Below, one piece after another: positions 56,530 through 64,000 of a stretch of 64,000 nucleotides of DNA. The stretch is from Cervus elaphus (lineage: Eukaryota > Chordata > Mammalia > Artiodactyla > Cervidae), in the NCBI RefSeq assembly GCF_910594005.1, contig NC_057847.1, positions 26,139,001-26,203,000 of the forward strand, in the 5' to 3' direction. The notes below the pieces were generated by a model. The model was given only the letters and a program-made list of their open reading frames with translations, was not told the DNA's origin and searched no databases. Each line of letters opens with the position of its first letter. Positions within the stretch are counted from its first letter, which is position 1. The position numbers and the translations under genes were made by a program.

Positions 56530-56800
56530 TTGGGAAATGGCCACACTTATGGAATTGGTGGAGGAAGAGTTGTCAAGGAGGCCGACATAGAAACTGAGTG
56601 TCAAGATGGTGACAACAAAGGCAGTCGAGAGGTTCAGTCAGATGAAAAGAGAAAAGATTTTGGCCTGGCAATGAGTTGTCAACTGATCTTGGTTAGTAGT
56701 TGAGAGTAATTTGGGTCAAAGATGACACAGGAAAAGAGGCTATGGAGACAACACGTATAGGCTATTCATAAGTTTAGTGGTGAAGAGAAGAAAGATGGGC
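56530..56800 (-). repeat. L2 LINE fragment, antisense
   Basis: Reversed L2 text: ...agttgtcaaggaggccgaca..., ...ggcagtcgagaggttcagtc..., ...ttttggcctggcaatgagtt.... Edges uncertain. Confidence 0.5.
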
Positions 56801-58440
56801 AGATGTACAGCTCAGTCAGGGTTAACAAAATAGTTGAAAAAGTTCCGATTATATAAAGTGACACTGATAAATACTAAGAAAATAAAGAGTATAAAGGAAT
56901 TTAGCCTCTCAGCTACTCAGAGATAACTTATTTGCCTTGAAAAATGCATATCAAAATTGGAGTTGAAATTTAGAAAAAACTGCATGATTTGCTGATATGT
57001 AACATTTATACCATTTTATTATAAATTTAAGATACATGATAAACTGAAAAGTCTCCATTTCTTTTGGCTTTCCTCTCCCCACCCCCCAGCTGTTTAACAA
57101 CATTGCGTCTCCTAAGTCCATATTAAGCTGCATATTAGATGTAATATTGGGTAGGTTTCTTGCCTTTAACATCTAATTTTCATCACCCAGAAAAAGGGGA
57201 TAACAATAGTATCCGTAGGATTGTTGGGAGGGTTAAAGTGTAAGCAGAGAATAAATGTTGTCTCCTCCCTGCATCCCCCAGACATCTGTTCTTTAACTCT
57301 GAAGATTTCACTTTTCAGTAGTGAAGGGGTGTCCATCGTTTAAACGTGGCTCATGCACTGATTCTCATCTCGAGAATGAGGGGGAGTTTTCAGTGCCAAG
57401 ATCTGAAGAGAGCCATAGAATCTAAATTGACAGTGAACAATGTGTCTGAAGTGACTGCGTCATCAGAAAGGAGTCAGAATGAAGCACAAATTATTTCTCC
57501 AAAAATAGGGTATAGCTCTTAGGATATCTGCCCAACTTAGGTCCCATTTTCTGAATACTACTTTTTGCCACCTTCAGGGGCGAGCTGTTTAGATGATTGG
57601 ACAAGGAGTGGATATCTGGTCAAATTTGAGCCAACTAGATGTTTTCTCCCAAGAGTTTTGAAATGGAAAACGAATGTCTTGGGAAGTTGAATTTGGAACC
57701 TACATGTGAAGCAGAAGGAATAAAAGATGAGAGACCGTACAATACCAGAAGAAAAAGATGAAGAGAACAGCTGCCTTGATTCCTGATACTTTGTGCTTTT
57801 ATTCCAATTTTTTATGCCTGTTCATTTCCTGCTCCTGGGTTCTCATGAGATAATCTCAAAACCTTCCAGAGACCTCACTTTTACCTTAGGTATTTCTTAA
57901 ACTTGAGAGGCTGTTACTGGTTTCCAAATAGTGCCAACTAAAACATATTGAGATACAATTTCTACTTAAATAAAATACACTGCTTGAAATAGTTGATGAC
58001 TCGGTGCTGTAGAAAATACCAACAAAAAGTCATGGTTAGTGCCAGACCAGTCAGATTTAGACAAGGAAGAACTCAGTGTAGAGCCTGAATGAGTCAGAAA
58101 GGGTGAGTCTTGAAGAGCTAATATGTGCCCAGGACAACGGATGAAAAGGCCTAGAAGTCCATCTGCAATCTGAGGACTCTTATCAAAGGGCTGTATCTTT
58201 GTTGTGTCTGTTTTTGGTCTTAAGAATCACTGACTTTTTCCAACATTAACTTTCTGTTTAGCATCTCTCACCACATGGTCTATATTTTCATTATGTCTTT
58301 GGACTCAGGTGCAGTTTGATTCGCTTTTAATTGTGTTTACTCAGCTTCCTCACATGCAGATCCTTTAAAAATTCTTAGTTATTTGCATCTTTGCCATTTT
58401 TACTGTTGATAACTTTGTGTAGCTTTTTCATCTTGAATCA
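56801..58440. other. Intergenic stretch without firm assignment
   Basis: No gene seen. 57330-57960 is less AT-rich and has the texture of an old LTR- or L1-derived repeat, but I cannot name it. Poly-purine and T-rich segments alternate. Confidence 0.4.
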
Positions 58441-58444
58441 TTTA

Positions 58445-58668
58445 GTGGGGCACATGTGGGTTTATGTCCTGGCTCTGCTGCTTACTAGCTATGTGACCAG
58501 GGACTCTACCTTTCCACCCTTGGCCTCAGTTTTTTAGAATGTAAAGTGGGGGTAATAGTAGTATCATCTTCATAAGGATAATGGAGGACATTAAATAAGT
58601 TAATGCATGAAAACCACTTCCCACAGTGCCTGGCACATAGTTAAGTATTAGTAAATGTTAGCCTTAGA
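58445..58668 (+). repeat. MIR SINE, sense
   Basis: Well preserved for its age: cctggctctgctgcttacta, gctatgtgaccagggactct, ...ggcctcagttttttagaatg..., cacagtgcctggcacatagt. Confidence 0.85.
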
Positions 58669-58779
58669 GAAATCAATAATCTTCCTACACTTGGAAATAA
58701 TTATCCCCATCTTGTATATTAATTTATTCATTCACTTAGATCCACTTAGTTGTCAGCAAACATTAACAAAATTGCTAGT

Positions 58780-59520
58780 ATTTATATTGTGCCTTTTTGG
58801 TGAAGCATTTCAAATATATAGAAAAAATATGGAAAACCGTATAACAAATAACCTGTGTATCCAGTATCCAGCTTTCACAGTTTTAATCATTTTACACATA
58901 GTTGCTTGTTTCTTTTAAAGAGAAACGATTATGGCTATAGTTGAAATCTATATAGTCCTATATCATTCTGTCTCTCTCTTCACCCCCAGGGATAACTGCT
59001 GTTCTGAATTTGATGTTTGCCAGAATGATACCATGAATGATTTTAAATGCTTACTGTATGTGTGCATATATAGGGTGATTTTTATGTTTTTGAAACTTTA
59101 TATGAAATGGTATTTTACTGTACGTAATCTTCAGGGACTTGTTTTTTTCCACTCATGTTTTTGAGATGTACTTGTGTTACATGTTTCTCTAAATTACTCA
59201 TTTTAAATGCTGTATAGTTCATTGAGTATATCACAGTTTATCCATTTTCTTGTTGATGCACATTTCAGTTGTTTACAATATTTGTCTATTATAAACAATG
59301 CTGCAATGAAATACTTGATATGTTTCCTTGTGCATGTGTGTGAGTGTTTCTCTTAGATATGTATCTACAAGTTCAGTCACTGGCCAGTAAGATATTATCT
59401 TCAAATTTGCCAGATACTGCCAAATTGATCTCCACTGTACGTGCCAAAGTCCATTCCTCGTAGCAGTGGTTAGGAGTTCACATTTCCCCACACTCTTCCC
59501 AAATCCTTGGCCTCAGCAGA
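58780..59520 (-). repeat. Ancient L1 3' end, antisense
   Basis: Text includes ...gtgtatccagtatccagctt..., ...gccagaatgataccatgaat..., ...gtttatccattttcttgttg..., ...ttataaacaatgctgcaatg... and ...gccagatactgccaaattga..., an L1 read in reverse. Overlapping short ORFs are by-products. Confidence 0.75.
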
Positions 59521-60109
59521 TATTTCTTTCCAACTGAAAAAAAACAATGCAATTTTATTTTGCAGTCTGACAGAGTGCTTTAAAATCCATCTGGGGGTAA
59601 AACAAGCAGGTGTAAGAAGTTAAAAGGGAATCAGAAACAGTCATGTATTTATAAAGATACGAGCACTAATAGGCATCACCAAATGTAATGTTAACTATAG
59701 CAGAAATAATGCATGTTTTCCTCACTGGTTCCAGCTTTTAGCTCTCATTCAACCCCTGCCTTGGTATGGCGCTCCCCACGGCCTCTCACTGTAGGCGTCT
59801 CTTCGCACAGTATACAGCCCTCTTGGATTGAATATTGAAGAGAAGGCTCAGGCCCAGCTGGGTGTTTGCTTCACCCAGAGGGAGGCTGGGAGTATATAGT
59901 CTGCTGCACTGCGGCCTCTTTGCCCTGTTTTCTCCCATTCTTTCTCCTCCTTTTCTACTCCGGTTCAAATTCAAGTAGTCAGATCAGCCTACCAGCTACA
60001 GAAGCCCGCTTCAAACTGGGGTAATCCTTTCTTGGAGAGACCCTAGTGTTGCCACTTAAATGTATTATATATGCATATGTATATCTCCATCCCTATATGA
60101 ATGGCAAGT
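59521..60109. other. Unassigned, GC-richer insert between two L1 blocks
   Basis: This 0.6-kb block interrupts what looks like one continuous antisense L1 (58780-59520 and 60110-61420). It is GC-richer, with ggcgctccccacggcctctc and ...gcactgcggcctctttgcc.... A 62-codon minus-strand frame (59786-59974) has no family signature I know. It may be a processed-transcript or LTR-derived insertion. Confidence 0.35.
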
Positions 60110-61420
60110 AAATCATGACTTTGATTCTGATTTCTCTCTATTCTGGTGAGGTTGAACAAGCATATTTTTATTACTAACCCATGTTTCCTCTGAAGAAAAT
60201 TATTTATATGAATTTTTCCCAATTTGCTTTTTTGGTGATTTTTATTTTACATTGATTTTTAAGCGTTCTTAACGATAGTAATATTCCAGATACATATTAG
60301 TTTAGATACATATGGGAAAATAATATCTTTTCCCAGTCTGCATCTTCTAACTTTGTTTATGGTGTCTTTTATGTGTGGTAGTGTTCTACCAAAGTTTTAT
60401 TGAATCTCTAGTTGTAGCTTTTCTGTCTTTCCCAATAAATTCTCTGTCTGGTGTCATAAAAATATTTCTCTCTAAAAATTTTATTATTTTGCCTTTCAGT
60501 TTGGCTCGTTAGTCCACTTTGAAATTGTTTTTGTTTCTGGTATGCAATTCCTAATATTGTCCATGTGGATTACCAGTTGTCTTAGCACAGGTTATTGAAT
60601 GACCCAGCATTTCCCCACTAATCGTAATGCTGTGCTGTGCTTGCTTTGCCCAGCACAATTGTAATGTTACCTCTCATTTATCAAGTTTTCATTTGTGTAT
60701 GGGTCTATTCCTTGATTTCTTTCTGCCTGTCCTGTGCTGAGACCATACCATCGATACCATGGCCTTCACATCTTGATGTCTTAGAGGGCTTGTCTCTGCC
60801 CACCCCTTATGTGTCCTTCAGAGTTGTTCTGACTGTTCCTATCCATGGACATTCTTTATCTCCAGTTATCCAAGTCTACTTTAATGTCCTTTTTATAAGT
60901 GACTGTTTTCTCTTTGAAAGATCTTAATCTTTTCTTAGATTTATTCCTATGTAATTTTTTTTCCCTGGGGCATAGGCTTTTGCAGAGTTATTGTTTAAAT
61001 TGATCAGTGTTGATCTATACAAATGCTACTGATCTTTATAAATTGATTTTGTCTGGCTATTCCACATAATTCCTTTGCTAGTTCTAATAGTTTACCTATA
61101 GATGCCCTAAGATGTTTTTTATGGAGACAGTCACATTGACCTCAAATAATGAAAGATTTGTCTCTTCAATTCCAATTCTGATACCTCTCTCTCTTTTTTT
61201 TTTCTTTTTTTAAATGTCTTGTTGCATTAGGAGCTTAATACTAGCTAGAATTGGTGGTAAGAGGCATTTCTGTTCTAATACTTGTCTTTCCCACACGTAA
61301 CCCTATTGCTGCTGCTGCTATCTACCTGGTACTCAGGATAAAAAATGATCAATTCATAGTTCCTGTCCTGAAGGATGTAGTTAGGCTGATGACATTCTGA
61401 CTACAATTACCTTTCTGACT
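60110..61420 (-). repeat. Ancient L1 ORF2-end, antisense
   Basis: Reversed L1 text: ...tggtgaggttgaacaagcat-like, ...gttttattgaatctctagtt..., ...gtccatgtggattaccagtt..., ...tgacccagcatttccccact..., ...ttcctatgtaattttttttc..., ...ggagcttaatactagctaga.... Many stops in the L1 frame. Confidence 0.65.
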
Positions 61421-61504
61421 TAAAAAAAAATTCTGTCTGGTTTCTCTAGTTTCATGTACTTTTCCCAGTATAGCAACGTAGTCCCTTTATTTCAAAGTTA
61501 GGGG

Positions 61505-62348
61505 GAGATTGGCTTTTTTTTTTTTTTAAACACATGATCCTCTAAGAGCTACAGCATAACCCCGCTAACTGTCCACAGATGTGACATCTGGAACATCACA
61601 CACCAAGCATGCCAGAGCCTGATGTGGGCCCTCTGTCTGCTTGGCACAGGGTTATATACATGAGGGCACCTAGGAAAGCTTTTATGACATTCAAAGAAAG
61701 AGCGTAACGGCTGACTTACTCAGGCTCTACTGTTAAGCTTAAGGCTTACTTGATAGGCCAAATTCAGGGTCGGGAAAAAGCAAAGTGAGAGTTGCTTATG
61801 GGGGTCTTTCTGGCCAGAGTCTTTTCAAATTTATTCCACTACTGGAGACAGTGAGTCACCCCTGAAGTGGAAATTAGAGACTACAAGGCAACAGTAAATG
61901 CACTCAACCAACTTTCTCTTCACAGTGGATGAAAGGAAAAATTAACAATCCTGCTCAGTAAAATCATCACTCGGTGACACAAGGTGGAAGGGGCAGTAGG
62001 TGTCAAAGCCAGGGGGCTTGTAATGTCTGGCTCCTCTCGGCCAGCCTGCTTTCTTCCTCAACTGCCAAGAGATAAAGGGACAGCTTTGAGATATTGTTTG
62101 TGTCCTAGAATTTAAGATTGGGACGAAGGAGAGGCTTGGAGAAAGGAAGTGAGCAGTTAAGAGTCACTGGCGTGGAGGTTTGTGCAGGAGAATCATAGGA
62201 CGGGACTTGGCCTTCAGCCTTGGTGCTGGGCGTGCTCTGAACCATCTGTGCAGAAAGAAGCTGAATTTTCATAGGAGTCAGCTTCCTCGCACTGGTATGG
62301 AGTTTTACCAGCACTTGAAGGTGGCTTTTGGGACTCTCCCCTGGAGTC
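61505..62348. other. Unassigned, less AT-rich stretch
   Basis: After a T-run (61514-61528) this 0.8-kb block has higher GC and no recognisable gene. It contains ttggcacagggttatataca and ...ctttgagatattgtttgtgt.... It could be an old LTR-type insertion; 62700-62960, beyond the CHR SINE, has similar texture and may be the same element. Confidence 0.3.
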
Positions 62349-62370
62349 TTTGTTGTTGTTGTTGTTGTTT
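62349..62370 (+). repeat. (TTG)n microsatellite
   Basis: About six TTG units followed by a T-run, next to the tail of the CHR SINE. Confidence 0.9.
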
Positions 62371-62379
62371 TTAATTTTT

Positions 62380-62697
62380 ATGTGTTTATTTGTTTATTTT
62401 TGGCTGTGCTGGATCTGCACTGCTGTGCACGCTTTTCTCTAGTTGTGGAGAACGAGGGCTGCTCTCTGGTTGCCACGCACAGGCTTCTCATTGTGACGGC
62501 TTCTTTCGTGGTGGCGCACAGGCCCCAGGGCACGTGAGCTTCACGAGTTGCAGCTCCTGGGCTCTGCGCACAGGCTCACTTTTGTGGCCCAGGGGCTTAT
62601 TTGCTCGGTGGCATGTGGGATCCTCCTGGATCAGGGATTGATCGGTGTCTCCTGCATTGACAGGTGGACTCTCCACCACTGAGCCACGAGGGGAAGA
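62380..62697 (-). mobile_element. CHR-type SINE, antisense
   Basis: It begins with a gtttatttgtttatttttgg tail, has ctgtgctggatctgcactgc, ...ggcttctcattgtgacggct..., and ends with the reversed tRNA-like head (gacaggtggactctccacca, ctgagccacgagggga). Confidence 0.88.
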
Positions 62698-62959
62698 CCA
62701 AGGCTTAGTTCCTGAGGCTTTCCCCCACAACTTGAGAGAGCTGATGGGGAATAAGCTGCAAACTTTTATTCCTCTTTGGTTTGACTTTGTGAGGACAGAG
62801 AACTGTCCCTTTGCAAACAGTCATAAAACTAGTAGGATCCCTGGGTGGCTTCTCTCAAGCTCCTAGACAGTCAGGCCTCTAACTGCAGAAGGGCTTTGGA
62901 CATGCTTATCTTGGATCTCTAAGAATTGGCAGCACCAGTTTGTTAGCTTCTTTGTTTTT

Positions 62960-64000
62960 GACCAAGTTTCTTCTGCCTTAATTTCTCTCTTGCTGGTTAG
63001 GCAAGCAGTGAGGATGAGTGAAGTCAGCTTCTTGAAAGAGTGGTCCACACTCTCTACCTCCCCTCCTCTCACTCTTCTCTGTTCCCTTGCAGCTGGTTTC
63101 TGCCCCATCACTCCACTGAAAATGCTCTTGAAGAGGTCACTAATGACCTCCATGTCACCGAATCCTGAGACCAAACATTCACATCCTACTTGACCCCAAT
63201 AGTGTTCATGTCTGTTCGCTGTTCTCCACTTCTTGACACAGTTGCTTTCCTTGACATCTGTGGCCCTCCTGGGTTTCCTTCAGCTTCTATGTCACCTCTT
63301 CTTTGCTGGCTTTTCTTCTTTTTCTACCTGACACTTAACTGTTGGGTTTTCTCAACATCTTGATCCTAAGCCAATCTCTCTTTTCACTTTATGCTCTTCT
63401 ACTGGATGACCTCATTTATTCAGGGGATTTCTTCTGACTCCAGACGTGGCCAGCTCCCGAGTGTTCTGTCTCTACTCCTCCTCACTTGAGCTGTAGCTAA
63501 GATATTGAGCTACCTGTTAGGTTCCTCTGTTGGAAATTTTACAGGAATCAAAATTTATGTGTTCAAAACTCAATTTCTGAATGGCTGCCCCTACACCTGG
63601 ACCTTTAGGATTTATCTGAATGAACAGCATCATCATATGTATCTAGATGTTTATGCCAGCCAGAAAAGTGCAAGTTAACCTGGACAGCCCCCTCCTCATC
63701 CCCTATATCAGTTCTGTTGATAGTCCAGGTGTCTCAAAGGCATGGCTCTCTCTACATCTCCTCTGCCAGCATCCTGGCAAGTGGCCATCATTCTTGCCTG
63801 AATTATGGCAATATCCTCTAATTTGGGCTCCCTCTAACTACTCTTCTTGAACCCTTACTAATCTACTCTCCACATAGCATCCCAGAATGATTTAAATATA
63901 TATATATATATCTCCTTAAAACTCTTTATTGGCACTTCAGATAGCAACCTGAGTCTTTGCACTGGCCTGGTTGGGCCTCCTCAGATGCGTCTGTCCCTCT
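62960..64000 (+). repeat. L2 LINE ORF2-region copy, sense, runs off the window
   Basis: It holds a long run of L2 landmarks in sense order: ...tgaaaatgctcttgaagagg..., tcactaatgacctccatgtc, ...cttcttgacacagttgcttt..., ...gttcaaaactcaatttctga..., ...cttgcctgaattatggcaat..., ...atcccagaatgatttaaat.... It corresponds to the palm-to-C-terminal part of the L2/CR1 reverse transcriptase. Frameshifts and stops are everywhere. Confidence 0.75.
63895..63911. repeat. (AT)n microsatellite
   Basis: Short AT dinucleotide run inside the L2 copy. Confidence 0.9.

Noticed and set aside
1..64000. CRISPR arrays, operons, phage or plasmid features
   Set aside because: The window is a vertebrate intron-rich locus; the only direct repeats are SINEs, LINEs and simple tandem repeats, with no spacer-repeat architecture.

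Overview
This is a mammalian nuclear window, almost certainly from a ruminant (cattle, sheep, goat or a close relative). It carries two BovB (RTE) LINE copies, several Bov-tA-type SINEs, several CHR-type SINEs and bovine-type L1 3' ends on top of the older mammalian layer (L2, MIR, ancient L1, hAT and Tigger DNA transposons). The AT-rich background, GT-AG introns and lack of closely packed ORFs fit an intron-rich vertebrate locus. I cannot tell the ruminant species apart from this sequence.

One protein-coding gene is visible, on the + strand: the 3' part of SP3, a GC-box-binding Sp/KLF-family transcription factor. Four coding exons can be joined in frame: 6940-8299 (glutamine-rich activation region), 43757-43949 (inhibitory/SUMO motif and buttonhead box), 49199-49395 (zinc fingers 1 and 2) and 51770-52086 (zinc finger 3, C-terminus and stop). 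They total 2,067 nt, or 688 codons plus stop. The promoter, 5' UTR and about the first 90 codons lie upstream of the window. The 3' UTR probably ends near 53.5 kb, after one of two AATAAA signals.

Layout: 1-6939 is intron; 8300-43756 is a 35-kb intron that holds most of the repeats; 43950-49198 and 49396-51769 are shorter introns; 52087 to about 53520 is 3' UTR; and about 53.5-64 kb is downstream intergenic sequence with L1, L2, MIR, Tigger, Bov-tA and CHR copies but no recognisable gene.

The most interesting signal is just past the large SP3 exon. The frame stays open for 104 codons into the intron, up to a second strong donor (CAG|GTAAGG at 8611/8612) in exactly the same phase as the normal donor. 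This would allow an SP3 isoform with a 104-codon insertion. Other points are a GC-rich minisatellite with a G-quadruplex motif (24.3-24.5 kb), a nest of transposons inserted into one another (18.5-20.6 kb), two directly repeated BovB copies, and a few strong inverted repeats. I found no CRISPR array, operon or novel multi-gene system. All repeat family names come from recognising sequence by eye, and repeat edges are approximate.
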